Origin: an uncultured Mediterraneibacter sp. | Lineage (GTDB): Bacteria; Bacillota; Clostridia; Lachnospirales; Lachnospiraceae | Assembly: GCA_944376685.1 (NCBI GenBank) | Contig: CALWDN010000007.1 | Span: forward strand, 1 to 43,285 | Direction of reading: 5' to 3' | DNA: 43,285 bases | Shown here: positions 1-8,516 of the stretch, piece by piece | How positions within the stretch are numbered: the first letter of the stretch is position 1 | Layout of the letters: each line of letters opens with the position of its first letter | Notes under the pieces: generated by a model | Told to the model about the DNA's origin: nothing | The model's database searches: none | Seen by the model: the letters and a program-made list of their open reading frames with translations, nothing else | Translations under genes and position numbers: made by a program

Positions 1-474
1 CATCAGGAACACCTTCGGGTTACGAACGATCGCACGTCCCATGGCAACACGCTGTCTCTGACCACCGGAAAGAGCCTTCGGCTTACGGTCAAGCAGTTTC
101 TCAAGGTCAAGGATTCTTGCAGCCTCGCGGACCTTCTTGTCGATCTCGTCCTTCGGAACCTTGCGGAGCTTCAGTCCGAATGCCATGTTGTCATATACTG
201 TCATATGCGGATACAGAGCGTAGTTCTGGAATACCATCGCGATATCACGGTCTTTCGGCTCTACATCGTTCATTACTTTTCCATCGATCTTCAGTGTACC
301 GCCTGAGATATCCTCAAGACCTGCGATCATACGAAGTGTTGTGGATTTACCACATCCTGAAGGACCTACGAAGATGATGAACTCTTTGTCTTCGATCTCA
401 AGATTGAAGTCCTTAACAGCGTGGAATCCGTTCGGGTAAATTTTCTGAATGCCTTCAAGTGATAAGCTTGCCAT
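1..474 (-). CDS. ABC transporter ATP-binding protein, MalK/MsmX/UgpC family (3' part outside window)
   Basis: Only the first 158 residues are present; the gene runs off the left edge. It is the cytoplasmic ATPase that powers import of sugars or glycerol-3-phosphate by binding a membrane permease pair. Visible motifs are Walker [10 protein letters not shown] (about residues 37-45), the Q-loop in [10 protein letters not shown], and the ABC signature LSGGQRQRV near the cut end. Start [10 protein letters not shown] is supported by an AAGGAGG site 8-14 nt upstream and a good promoter at 521-549. The C-terminal regulatory domain that would separate MalK from MsmX or UgpC is missing, so the substrate is unknown. 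No permease gene adjoins it upstream, which fits a shared 'multitask' ATPase, but that is inference. Confidence 0.95.
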   Translation of the reverse strand, partial: MASLSLEGIQKIYPNGFHAVKDFNLEIEDKEFIIFVGPSGCGKSTTLRMIAGLEDISGGTLKIDGKVMNDVEPKDRDIAMVFQNYALYPHMTVYDNMAFGLKLRKVPKDEIDKKVREAARILDLEKLLDRKPKALSGGQRQRVAMGRAIVRNPKVFLM

Positions 475-520
475 TTTATATTGCCTCCTTAAAAAAATGG
501 TTTTCGTTGAATCTGGGATA

Positions 521-549
521 AGTATAATCCACAATGGCAGTCCGGACAA
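521..549 (-). promoter_or_regulatory. Sigma-A promoter of the ABC ATPase gene
   Basis: On the minus strand TTGTCC (544-549) and TATACT (521-526) are separated by exactly 17 nt, followed by a short leader and the AAGGAGG site of the ATPase gene at 474. Confidence 0.7.
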
Positions 550-636
550 TGTCACGAGTGACCAAAAAAAAAGATTAAAAGTGTACATTTCAACCATATG
601 AGGTGCAAAAGGGCAGATCATAACGCCCGCGCCGCA

Positions 637-697
637 TTGACGGCGCACTGCAAATCATATAAAATGAAGCTGCGCCGGGAAAACCGATCCCGGCAGC
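637..697 (+). promoter_or_regulatory. Candidate promoter and leader hairpin of the cyclophilin gene
   Basis: TTGACG (637-642) and TATAAA (658-663) lie 15 nt apart, shorter than ideal. Downstream, GCCGGGA (674-680) pairs with TCCCGGC (688-694), and GCT/AGC extend the stem (669-671/695-697). The hairpin lies between the promoter and the ribosome site, lacks a U-run, and is more likely an mRNA 5' structure than a terminator. Confidence 0.4.
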
Positions 698-729
698 AAA
701 ATGATAATATTCAGAAGGAGAATTACATT

Positions 730-1248
730 ATGGCAAATCCAGTTGTCACATTCGAAATGGAAAACGGCGATATCATGAAAGCAGAACTGTATCCGGAGAT
801 CGCACCGAATACAGTGAAGAACTTCATCTCCCTCGTCAGCAAAGGATTCTACGACGGACTGATCTTCCACCGCGTGATCCGCGGCTTCATGATCCAGGGC
901 GGATGCCCGGACGGAACCGGCATGGGCGGCCCGGGCTACACGATCAGAGGGGAATTTGCCCAGAATGGCTTCAGGAACGATCTGGCACATGATCCCGGCG
1001 TCCTTTCCATGGCGAGAGCCATGCACCCGGACTCAGCCGGCAGCCAGTTCTTCATCATGCATGAGAAATCCCCGCATCTGGACGGCGCATACGCCGCATT
1101 CGGAAAGATCATCGAGGGAATGGACACCGTCAACAGAATCGCAGAGACGGCCACCGATTACAGCGACCGTCCGCTGGAAGACCAGCGGATGAAAAAAGTC
1201 ACTGTGGAGACATTCGGAGAGACGTACGGAGAACCCGAGACAGTGTAA
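730..1248 (+). CDS. Peptidyl-prolyl cis-trans isomerase, cyclophilin type
   Basis: This 172-residue protein catalyses cis-trans isomerisation of peptidyl-proline bonds and assists protein folding. It is a single cyclophilin domain: the catalytic-loop motif FHRVIRGFMIQGG, then AGSQFFI, then HLDGAYAAFGKI, in the usual order. It has no signal peptide, so it should be cytoplasmic. The start at 730 (MANPVVTFEM) is chosen because GAAGGAG lies just upstream. An in-frame ATG at 598 would add 44 residues unlike any cyclophilin and has no ribosome site. It is monocistronic and converges on trxB. Confidence 0.95.
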   Translation: MANPVVTFEMENGDIMKAELYPEIAPNTVKNFISLVSKGFYDGLIFHRVIRGFMIQGGCPDGTGMGGPGYTIRGEFAQNGFRNDLAHDPGVLSMARAMHPDSAGSQFFIMHEKSPHLDGAYAAFGKIIEGMDTVNRIAETATDYSDRPLEDQRMKKVTVETFGETYGEPETV

Positions 1249-1266
1249 GACCACTGTCTGCGGGGC

Positions 1267-2196
1267 TCACTCCGCTATATATCTGCACGCTGCCAGGGCC
1301 GCCACGGCCCCGTCGGCAGCGGCCGTGGTGAGCTGCCGGACTTCTTTAGTCCTGCAGTCCCCGGCGGCAAAGATGCCCGGATGGGAGGTAACGCAGTCTT
1401 CTGCCGCAAGGATGAACCCGTTTTCATCCAGTCTGACCACATCAGCGAAGATCTCATTCTGGGGAATCTGTCCGACTGCGATAAATATGCCGGATACTTC
1501 CAGCTTATATTCTTTCCCTGTCTTCTTGTTATTCAGGATCAGCCGCTCAACCGCAGCATCCCCTATAATATCCCGCACCGTCGTGCTGAGGATGAATTCC
1601 ACATTTTCCTTCTCTTCCAGCCTCTTTACGATGCTGTCTTCACCGCGGAACTCATCTCTGCGGTGGATCAGGTACACCCTCCTGCAGTAATTGGACAGGA
1701 ATTCTGCATCCTGGAGCGCGGTGCTGCCGCCGCCTACGACCGCCACGTCCCTGCCGCGGAAGAACATGCCGTCGCAGGTCGCGCAGTAGGATACTCCGGC
1801 CCCGGTCAGCCTTTCTTCATTAGGCACACCCAGATGGCGGTGGGTCACGCCTGTCGCAAGGATCACGCTTCTGCAGCGGTATTCTTTTCCTGTAGTCCGG
1901 ATGACCATGATCCCGTTCCCTTCGTCACTGATCCCTGACACCTGCTCCATGACCGTCTCCGCCCCCAGTTTTGTCGCCTGGTCAAGCAGATTCATGGAAA
2001 ATTCACTGCCGCTGACGCTGGCGATCCCGGGATAGTTCTCCACGTTCGGAGAGGAAGTGATCTGTCCGCCGAAGGTGCTGCCTTCGATGATCACCGTCTG
2101 CTTCCCGGCGCGCTGTCCGTAGATGGCCGCCGTCATCCCTGCGGTCCCCCCGCCGATGATCCCGATATCATAGATTTTCTCTGCACTGTTTCCCAT
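1267..2196 (-). CDS. trxB: Thioredoxin-disulfide reductase
   Basis: This 309-residue FAD enzyme uses NADPH to reduce thioredoxin. The N-terminal FAD-binding Rossmann motif is GIIGGGTAGMTAAIY (about 12-26), the redox-active pair is CATC (C138 and C141), the NADPH-binding motif is VVGGGSTALQDAEF (about 153-166), and the C-terminal FAD motif is GIFAAGDCR. Length and domain order match low-molecular-weight bacterial TrxB. The gene is 18 nt downstream of proC on the same strand, so the two probably share a transcript. An unusual flavin oxidoreductase of the family cannot be excluded, but the CATC motif makes TrxB strongly preferred. Confidence 0.95.
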   Translation of the reverse strand: MGNSAEKIYDIGIIGGGTAGMTAAIYGQRAGKQTVIIEGSTFGGQITSSPNVENYPGIASVSGSEFSMNLLDQATKLGAETVMEQVSGISDEGNGIMVIRTTGKEYRCRSVILATGVTHRHLGVPNEERLTGAGVSYCATCDGMFFRGRDVAVVGGGSTALQDAEFLSNYCRRVYLIHRRDEFRGEDSIVKRLEEKENVEFILSTTVRDIIGDAAVERLILNNKKTGKEYKLEVSGIFIAVGQIPQNEIFADVVRLDENGFILAAEDCVTSHPGIFAAGDCRTKEVRQLTTAAADGAVAALAACRYIAE

Positions 2197-2214
2197 ATTT
2201 ATACGATTCCTTTC

Positions 2215-3024
2215 TTACATGTTTCTCGATACATCCGCGCAGGCTTTCATCGCCTCAATGACTGCGCTGCGGAATCCCCGTTCCTCCAGCACACGTACTG
2301 CCTCGATCGTCGTTCCTGCCGGAGAGCACACCATGTCCTTGAGTTCGCCCGGATGTTTCCCGGTCTCCATGACCATCTTTGCGCTGCCGTACACCGCCTG
2401 GGCCGCGAACTGATACGCCTGCGCCCTCGGCATGCCTTCCGCCACTGCCGCGTCCGCCATGGCCTCGATAAACATAAAGACATAGGCCGGCGAGCTTCCG
2501 CTTACCGCCACGACCGCATCGATCAGATGCTCCGGCACGATCTCTACTTTCCCGAAAGACTCCAGGATCTTCAGCGCGTAGGCCTTCTCTTCCTCTGTCA
2601 CATACGGATTCACGCATGCCGCCGTCATGCCCTCTCCGACCAGCGCCGGCGTGTTCGGCATGGTGCGCACGATCTTCACCGGTTTCCCGAACTGCTCCTC
2701 CAGCCATGCAAGCGTTTTGCCCGGCGCGATGGTGATGATCAGCTGGTCATCGCTCACGCAGTCCCGGATCTCTGCGATGGCTTCCGCATAATACTGGGGC
2801 TTCACAGACAGGATCAGCACTTCAGCCTTCTTAGCCGCTTCGCGGTTGTCAGCCGTCACATGGATCCCGTAGGCTTCTTTTACGCGCTCACGCCCTGCGG
2901 GGGAGATATCCGCGCCGATGATCTCTTCCGGGCGGAAGATCTCATTTTTGATGATGCCGCCCATAATGGCGCCTGCCATATTTCCTGTTCCGATAAAACC
3001 TAATCTCATACTGCCCTGTTTCAT
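2215..3024 (-). CDS. proC: Pyrroline-5-carboxylate reductase
   Basis: This 269-residue enzyme catalyses the last step of proline synthesis, NAD(P)H-dependent reduction of pyrroline-5-carboxylate. The N-terminal dinucleotide-binding motif is LGFIGTGNMAGAI. The C-terminal dimerisation domain carries AVSGSSPAYVFMFIEAMADA and the family signature region ending in PAGTTIEA. The start at 3024 (MKQGSMRLGF) follows AAGGAGAG; an upstream in-frame ATG at 3081 would add a basic stretch foreign to the family. The gene appears to form a minus-strand cluster with acylphosphatase upstream and trxB downstream. Confidence 0.95.
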   Translation of the reverse strand: MKQGSMRLGFIGTGNMAGAIMGGIIKNEIFRPEEIIGADISPAGRERVKEAYGIHVTADNREAAKKAEVLILSVKPQYYAEAIAEIRDCVSDDQLIITIAPGKTLAWLEEQFGKPVKIVRTMPNTPALVGEGMTAACVNPYVTEEEKAYALKILESFGKVEIVPEHLIDAVVAVSGSSPAYVFMFIEAMADAAVAEGMPRAQAYQFAAQAVYGSAKMVMETGKHPGELKDMVCSPAGTTIEAVRVLEERGFRSAVIEAMKACADVSRNM

Positions 3025-3088
3025 TTTATATTCTCTCCTTTTCTGATGTTTATACTTTTCCCGGAAAATCCCGGAGTGCATGCGCAGG

Positions 3089-3361
3089 TCACCTTACCGT
3101 AAATCCATGTTCGTCATCCCGGAGCGGGATCTCTTTCGCATCCATCCACTCAATGGAAATGAAGCGGTCGTGATTGAGCCGCATGAGCAGCTTATTGATC
3201 ATAGGCTCGCGCCCCTGCACTTCCATGGTGACCGTACCGTCATATTCATTTCTCGCCCAGCCGGTAAGCTCCAGGGATGAAGCCGCATATTTCGCCGTGT
3301 AGCGGAATCCCACGCCCTGCACCCTGCCGTGGAACACGATATGTTTTCTCACTTCAGACAT
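3089..3361 (-). CDS. acyP: Acylphosphatase
   Basis: This is a 90-residue cytoplasmic enzyme that hydrolyses carboxyl-phosphate bonds such as acetyl phosphate. It shows the family fingerprint GRVQGVGFRYTAK, holding the phosphate-binding arginine, and GWARNEYDGTVTMEVQG with the catalytic asparagine. The ATG at 3361 has GAGAGG about 6 nt upstream; a TTG two codons earlier would abut the ribosome site and is rejected. It lies 64 nt upstream of proC. Confidence 0.93.
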   Translation of the reverse strand: MSEVRKHIVFHGRVQGVGFRYTAKYAASSLELTGWARNEYDGTVTMEVQGREPMINKLLMRLNHDRFISIEWMDAKEIPLRDDEHGFTVR

Positions 3362-3456
3362 AGACAACCTCTCTTCCGGATCTTCTTTCGGTCAGATCCA
3401 TTCTTTCTCTGTTCCATATCTTCATCCATTATAATGCTTCCCCGCGTTCTGTTCAA

Positions 3457-4284
3457 TCAGTATTTGCCGTCTCCCGCCAGGTCGAACTTCCTGCCATACC
3501 GCAGGCGATACTGCCGCATCGTCATGCCGGTCCGGCATTTAAACTGCCTTCCGAGATGGCTCTGAGACGAATACCCGAGGTAGGCGGCGATCTCCCCGTA
3601 GCTGTAATCAGAATAGATGAGCAGGTTTTTCGCCAGCCGGATCTTTTCATTCTGAATATATCCCGTAAGCGTGATCCCTGCGCACCGGCGGAACAGATCG
3701 GACAGATAATTCGCATTCAGTCCGATCGCCCTGGCCATCTCGCCGACCGATATTTTTTCATGCAGATGGGCAAAGATATATGTCTTACACCGGTCCAGAT
3801 AATGATCTGACAGCTTCTCTCCGTCATTCGCAGACGGCGGTGCGCCCTTTCCCGCATTCCCACCCCGGATTTCCCGCACCATCTGAGCATACTGAAACTC
3901 TGCGGCATGAAAGAGCCGCATAACCGACTCCACATCCCGGCAGAGTTCGATCCGCTGTATAAATGTATCCGACAGAGAGAACGCGGTCTCCGGAAGAACT
4001 CCGCCCCGGATCGCCGCGCGGCTTGCAAGGGCAATGACCACGATGCCCCGGTTTTTCGCATTCCGCAGGGGATCCGCCGCAAGCGTGCCGATCTCGCCCG
4101 CATAGTTCTCTTCGAGGCTTTTCCTGAGAGTTTCGATATCGCCGTATTCTATACTTGTAAATTCGCGTATTTCCTGGTCGTATGGATTGTGGAGCGTTCC
4201 AAGCTCCTGTTTCTCAAATATGTATTCTGCGTGGTCCCGCTCCAGCTCTTCATCTATATAATGCATCTGGCGGCCGTCATTCAC
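3457..4284 (-). CDS. AraC-family transcriptional regulator
   Basis: A regulator of about 275 residues with an N-terminal region unlike a simple cupin and a C-terminal double helix-turn-helix of AraC type (about residues 180-272: ISVGEMARAIGLNANYLSDL, then YSYGEIAAYLGYSSQSHLG). I place the start at a GTG at 4284 because GGAGGTGATC, an almost perfect match to the 16S anti-Shine-Dalgarno, lies just upstream; the first in-frame ATG at 4311 has no such site. It is transcribed divergently from the GH42 beta-galactosidase with a 164-nt gap, so the likely role is activation of that gene by a galactoside-derived signal (inference). Confidence 0.88.
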   Translation of the reverse strand: MNDGRQMHYIDEELERDHAEYIFEKQELGTLHNPYDQEIREFTSIEYGDIETLRKSLEENYAGEIGTLAADPLRNAKNRGIVVIALASRAAIRGGVLPETAFSLSDTFIQRIELCRDVESVMRLFHAAEFQYAQMVREIRGGNAGKGAPPSANDGEKLSDHYLDRCKTYIFAHLHEKISVGEMARAIGLNANYLSDLFRRCAGITLTGYIQNEKIRLAKNLLIYSDYSYGEIAAYLGYSSQSHLGRQFKCRTGMTMRQYRLRYGRKFDLAGDGKY

Positions 4285-4448
4285 ATGATCACCTCCCGCT
4301 TCTTCTGTCATTTATGATAACACATTTTTCAGAGAATAATATCACAAATCAAAGAAATATGATATAAAATGCATTCCCCTGCTATTAAGATATTAGTAAT
4401 TCAGATCCAGCATATGACCATATGCAGAACAACAAGGAGATAACAGAT
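4285..4448. promoter_or_regulatory. Divergent regulatory region, AraC regulator / GH42 gene
   Basis: This A/T-rich gap serves both divergent genes. On the plus strand TATAAA (4363-4368) is a fair -10 without a good -35, as expected of an activator-dependent promoter. AAGGAG (4434-4439) is the ribosome site of the GH42 gene. I see no clear operator repeat. Confidence 0.5.
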
Positions 4449-6473
4449 ATGAAAAATGAAAAGCTGATGTTCGGAGCGGCATATTATCCGGAATATATGC
4501 CTTACGACAGGATGGACCAGGACTTCGCCATGATGAAAAAAGCCGGGATCAACACGATCCGCATAGCCGAATCTACCTGGAGCACACTGGAGCCTGAGGA
4601 CGGAGTCTTCGACTTCAGTTATATTGACCGGATCCTTGAAAAAGCGCAGGAGGAGGACATGGATGTGATCGTGGGCACGCCGACCTATGCCATCCCGTCC
4701 TGGCTTGCAAAAAAAGATCCTGAGATCATGGTTACAAACGCACGCGGCCAGGAGAAATACGGGCACCGCCAGATCTTCGACCTGCTCAATCCCACCTTCC
4801 GCTTCCATGCGGAGCGTGTGATCCGGGAGCTTGTAAGCCACACCGCGCCGCATCCGAAAGTGACCGGATTCCAGATCGACAATGAGACCAAACACTATGA
4901 TAACCGCGGAAAGGAGATCCAGCGGCAGTTTCTGGAATATCTGAAAGAAAAATTCGGCACGCCCGATAATCTGAACCGGACGTTCTGCCTGCCCTACTGG
5001 AGCAATTCCATCCGGAAATGGGAAGACTTCCCGGATATCTCCGGCTGCATCAACGGCGGTCTGGCCGGCGAGTTTGAGAAATTCCAGCGCAGGACGGCCT
5101 CAGACTACCTGGCATGGCAGGCGGATATCGTCCGGGAATACATACGGGATGGGCAGTTCATCACCCACAATCTGGACTTTGAATGGAAGAAGTTCGGCGC
5201 GGACATCGCGCAGGACGGCTATTCCTACGGTGTACAGCCGGATATCAACCACTATGAAGCGGCAGGATGCCTGACCCGGCTGGGGACAGATATCTATCAT
5301 CCGACCCAGGATGACCTGACCGGAGCAGAGATTGCTTTCGGCGGCGACTCCATCCGCAGCCTGAAGCAGGAGAACTATCTGGTGCTTGAATGCCAGGCCC
5401 AGGCGTTTAAATACTGGACGCCCTATCCGGGGCAGCTGCGCCTGCAGGCTTACAGCCATCTGGCCAGCGGCGCGGACGGGATCTCCTACTGGAACTGGCA
5501 TTCCATCCACAACAGCTTTGAGACCTACTGGAAGGGCCTGTTAAGCCATGACCTGGCGGAAAACCCGACCTATCTCGAGGCCTGCCGGATCGGGGAAGAG
5601 TGGAAGCGGTTTGGAAGCCGTCTCGCAGGGCTGAAGAAAAACAACCGGACCGCCCTGCTCATCGACAATGTCTCCATGACTTCCTTTAAGTGGTTCCCCA
5701 TCGACCGGGATCTGAGCTACAACGATGTGGTGCGATGGATGTACGACAGCCTGTATGAAATGAACATTGAGTGTGATGTCGTGGACGTGAACGGCCTGGA
5801 AACAGATCGGTACAACATGATCGTAACGCCGGCCCTGTACTGCGCGTCGGAAGACCTGCTGGAAAAACTGGAAAGCTTTGTGAAAAACGGCGGCGTCCTG
5901 GTAAGTTCCTTCAAATCTTTTGTAGCGGACGAATATTCCACCGTCTATGCGGACACCCAGCCCCACCGCCTGCACAGATGCTTCGGCATGAGTTACAATC
6001 AGTTTACAGACCCCGGTCGGGCGCGGATCATGGGATCGGAAATAAAATATTTCGCAGAACTGCTGAAGCCGGAAGGCGCAGAAAGCCTGGCGGACTATGA
6101 ACACAGATACTGGGGAAGCTACGCCGGGATCACCCGCAATACTTATTGCAATGGGGCAGCTTATTACATCGGCTGCTATACAGAGAAAAGAATCCTCAAA
6201 GAGATCTTCAGCCGGGCGGCTGAAGATGCCGGGATCGTCCTGCTCCCGGATGAGTACCGGTGGCCGGTGACCGTCCGGAGCGGCCGTAACACAAAAGATG
6301 AAAACCTTCATTATGTAATGAACTACAGCGAAGAAACAAAAAACCTCTCCTGTCCCTGGGATCAGGCGGAAGACCTGCTTACCGGAGACCGGTTCCAAAA
6401 AGGGGATACCCTCAGCATCAGTGACTGGGATCTGAAGATCCTGATCGAGATTGAAAACCCGCACACATTTTAA
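4449..6473 (+). CDS. Glycoside hydrolase family 42 beta-galactosidase
   Basis: This 674-residue enzyme hydrolyses terminal beta-galactosides by a retaining mechanism. The GH42 pattern is clear: MFGAAYYPEYMP at the N-terminus, acid/base glutamate E146 in QIDNETKHY, and the probable nucleophile E314 in LVLECQAQAF followed by GADGISYWNWHS. A trimerisation domain follows from about residue 390 and a small beta domain ends the protein. There is no signal peptide, so it should act on imported oligosaccharides. Start ATG 4449 sits 9 nt after AAGGAG. GH42 members also act on arabinosides, so substrate is less certain than family. Transcription ends at the hairpin at 6508-6560. Confidence 0.93.
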   Translation: MKNEKLMFGAAYYPEYMPYDRMDQDFAMMKKAGINTIRIAESTWSTLEPEDGVFDFSYIDRILEKAQEEDMDVIVGTPTYAIPSWLAKKDPEIMVTNARGQEKYGHRQIFDLLNPTFRFHAERVIRELVSHTAPHPKVTGFQIDNETKHYDNRGKEIQRQFLEYLKEKFGTPDNLNRTFCLPYWSNSIRKWEDFPDISGCINGGLAGEFEKFQRRTASDYLAWQADIVREYIRDGQFITHNLDFEWKKFGADIAQDGYSYGVQPDINHYEAAGCLTRLGTDIYHPTQDDLTGAEIAFGGDSIRSLKQENYLVLECQAQAFKYWTPYPGQLRLQAYSHLASGADGISYWNWHSIHNSFETYWKGLLSHDLAENPTYLEACRIGEEWKRFGSRLAGLKKNNRTALLIDNVSMTSFKWFPIDRDLSYNDVVRWMYDSLYEMNIECDVVDVNGLETDRYNMIVTPALYCASEDLLEKLESFVKNGGVLVSSFKSFVADEYSTVYADTQPHRLHRCFGMSYNQFTDPGRARIMGSEIKYFAELLKPEGAESLADYEHRYWGSYAGITRNTYCNGAAYYIGCYTEKRILKEIFSRAAEDAGIVLLPDEYRWPVTVRSGRNTKDENLHYVMNYSEETKNLSCPWDQAEDLLTGDRFQKGDTLSISDWDLKILIEIENPHTF

Positions 6474-6507
6474 GGGAAGGGACGAAATAACAATGTAAAC
6501 ATTATAA

Positions 6508-6560
6508 TGAGCCGGCAGGTCGCGGAATCCGATCTTCAGATCCCGCAGCCTGCCGGCTCA
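6508..6560 (+). terminator. Terminator hairpin after the GH42 gene
   Basis: A perfect 12-bp stem, TGAGCCGGCAGG (6508-6519) with CCTGCCGGCTCA (6549-6560), plus a short inner helix, lies 35 nt after the stop codon and is followed by the weakly U-rich TATCATTTACTT. Confidence 0.7.
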
Positions 6561-6597
6561 TATCATTTACTTAAATCTTAAATCTCAGCAGTACCGA

Positions 6598-6742
6598 TTA
6601 CTGGATCAGTGCCCACTCCTCGCCAAGTGCCTGCTCGATGATTCCCGGGCTGTCTGTCTCCATGAAGCCTGTCTTGTCGGAAACGATCGTATACTCGTCG
6701 CCGTTCTTCTCTACCTCAACAAGCTGCTCGTCACCGTAGAAG
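6598..6742 (-). pseudogene. 3' fragment of an unidentified, probably once highly expressed gene
   Basis: The minus strand reads from NFYGDEQLVEVEKNG to EEWALIQ and a TAA at 6598, about 48 residues. A TGA sits in this frame immediately upstream and there is no start or ribosome site, so this is a severed C-terminus fused to the end of the broken GH78 gene. Codon choice (GAC, AAG, GGC, ATC, TTC) is strongly biased, as in highly expressed genes. I do not recognise the family. Deletion between two former neighbours would explain the junction. Confidence 0.45.
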
Positions 6743-8156
6743 TTCCTTCAGATATCCGAGCCGGCACATGGCCTCCAGTTCATAGAACTTAAAGTACGGC
6801 GTCGTGATCGCCGCTATCTTATCGTTCAGGAATACATGCTCCACGATCTCCTTCTGCTTCTCTTCATCCGCAATGCCGAAAAGTACGGCGAATATATTCG
6901 CGTGCCGGGTCACGTGGCGTTTCCCGGACTCAAAGGAATCAATGTACGCGTGCTTCTGCGCATCCCAGAAATATGCGTCGATCTTTTCACAGAGTTCCCC
7001 ATACTGTCTGCGGTACTCTCCCTCAAGCTCCGGATGTCCGCAGATGCCGCTCAGCTCCGCCATCGTATCCAGGCACCGGGCATAGAGCATCTGCTCCGCA
7101 CACAGGGCCCCGGTCTTGTCGAGATCCGCCCAGTCGATGTAGACCCAGTCGCCCTCTCTTCCCGTAAAGAATCCATTTTCATCCGTCTGCTCCCCGCAGA
7201 ACTGCATGAGCGCGGTCATTTTGTCCCATACCTGGCGCACGAAATCAGCGTCCCCGTACGCCTCGTAATGCGCCCGCACGCTGAGGATCCAGTAGAGCGT
7301 GTAATCAATGATCGTATTGATATGCGTGGTCATCCGCTCATTTCCGCTCAGCGCCAGCATGGTCCGGCGTTCAATGTCCTCATCCGCCGTCAGGTACTGG
7401 TTTACAAAAAGGCTCTGATAGGCGTCGCCGCCCCAGATCCATTTGTCCCTTTTGATCCCGTCGATAAAAAACACGCCGCTGCAGAGCATAAACGTATGCT
7501 CCGCCACACTCCAGATCCGGTTGAGCAGTTCGTCGTCACAGGAAAAAGACGCCCGCACCGGGATATCCACATACTGGTGGACCGCACGGACGCGGATCTG
7601 CTCCGGGCGGATCCCCGGAATGTACGCAAACCTCACCGCGCACCTGGGGCACCGGCCGGTCTCCCCGTCCGGCTGCCAGCTGTAATAACAATACGTTGTG
7701 TCCAGCGCTTCCTCCCTGGATTCCCCGCAGTACACACGCAGGTCTGCCAGATCCGTCTCTGTGCCGCAGTCTGTATGCCCCGCACAGTCCGCCGCATCCG
7801 CCGGCCGCAGCTCCAGCGCCGCCGTCAGCTCCGTCTCAAACTCGTACAGCACGCCGCCGGCCACCGCTTCCACGCTGACCGGTTCATAGATCTTTTCACT
7901 GTATTCCCACACTTCCGGATCCTGGTCTTTCTCCGTGAAATACCGGCTGCACATACCCCACAGCCCTGGAATACACGGTAAATGTGGTCTCCTTTTCCAG
8001 CGAATACGTCCGCCGGAATACGACCCTGTTCCGGAAGCCTTCGCTCTTCCAGAAAGCAGGCCATCCCATTCCTCTCTCCACACGGCTGAAATTCTGCTTC
8101 ATCGCGTAGTAAAGTTCAAAATCCGCCGGATACCAGATCCAATATGCTCTGCCCAT
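6731..8156 (-). pseudogene. Alpha-L-rhamnosidase (GH78), frameshifted and truncated
   Basis: The gene starts normally at ATG 8156 (MGRAYWIWYPADFELYYAMK) with GGGAGG upstream. It reads into TTFTVYSRAVGYV near 7965, where the frame is lost. Homology resumes in another frame at about 7960 with CSRYFTEKDQDPEVWEYSEK and continues through the (alpha/alpha)6 catalytic region, with IDGIKRDKWIWGGDAYQ and GDWVYIDWADLDKTG, to KFYELEAMCRLGYLKELLR and a TGA at 6731. From family knowledge, roughly 50-60 residues are missing between the two parts and the C-terminal part of the catalytic domain and tail are gone. An intact protein cannot be made. It would have released L-rhamnose, the likely substrate of the kinase locus 9 kb away. 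Confidence 0.85.
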
Positions 8157-8279
8157 GCTGCGCCTCCCTGTCAAATGATTATTAATAATATACGTTCTCT
8201 GACTTTCATCTGTTTTTCCTGTCCGTGAACCGTGCGGCAGGAACCGTGAACGGTCATCTCCCTGCCGCCGGTTTCTCTC

Positions 8280-8308
8280 TTGTCTATTATCTCCCGCCGT
8301 GATACAAT
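8280..8308 (+). promoter_or_regulatory. Promoter of the hydrogenase maturation operon
   Basis: TTGTCT (8280-8285), 17 nt, then TACAAT (8303-8308). Transcription would begin near 8315, leaving a leader of about 200 nt before the first gene at 8517. The rest of the gap 8157-8279 shows no gene. Confidence 0.65.
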
Positions 8309-8358
8309 AATCAAGACAAACGTTCTGACTGCAAAGGCCGCACAAAAGACCTGAGCAA

Positions 8359-8453
8359 AAAGGCGCATGATACTGAGAGACCGGAGATTTCCGCATCCGC
8401 TGCGGACGACTGTTTCCGTATATCAGAAGCGCCTTTGTGCGCTTTTCTTTTTT
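8359..8453 (+). promoter_or_regulatory. Candidate cis-regulatory leader RNA with antiterminator/terminator switch
   Basis: AAAGGCGC (8359-8366) can pair with GCGCCTTT (8429-8436) to close a compact domain. Inside it TGAT/ATCA and AC/GT pair (8368-8373 with 8418-8425, 2-nt bulge), and CCGCA/TGCGG forms a 5-bp hairpin (8391-8405). The 3' strand of the closing stem overlaps the 5' arm of a terminator at 8427-8444, so the two folds exclude each other. This is the layout of an 'on' riboswitch or attenuator. It does not match a riboswitch consensus I recognise. Function is inference. Confidence 0.5.
8427..8453 (+). terminator. Intrinsic terminator (attenuator) in the hydrogenase operon leader
   Basis: AAGCGC (8427-8432) pairs with GCGCTT (8439-8444) across a 6-nt loop, directly followed by the U-rich run TTCTTTTTT ending at 8453. 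It lies 64 nt upstream of the first gene and in the same transcript, so it should act as an attenuator. Confidence 0.65.
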
Positions 8454-8516
8454 GCCTGATCTCTTATGCGGCGGCAGACAGAAAACGACCCATATCCGGC
8501 ATAAAGGAGGCTTTCT

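Noticed and set aside
598..729. N-terminal extension of the cyclophilin from an ATG at 598
   Set aside because: The segment holds the promoter-like sequence and a hairpin; GAAGGAG before the ATG at 730 marks the true start.
5541..6464. Minus-strand open frame of 307 codons
   Set aside because: It is antisense to the GH42 coding region and resembles no protein family.
6836..7981. Plus-strand open frame of 381 codons
   Set aside because: It is antisense to the rhamnosidase remnant, whose frame shows clear GH78 motifs.
8371..8390. CTGAGA in the hydrogenase leader suggested a TPP riboswitch
   Set aside because: The rest of the TPP consensus (the 3' half with its conserved second helix and junction bases) is absent, and the genes are not thiamine genes.
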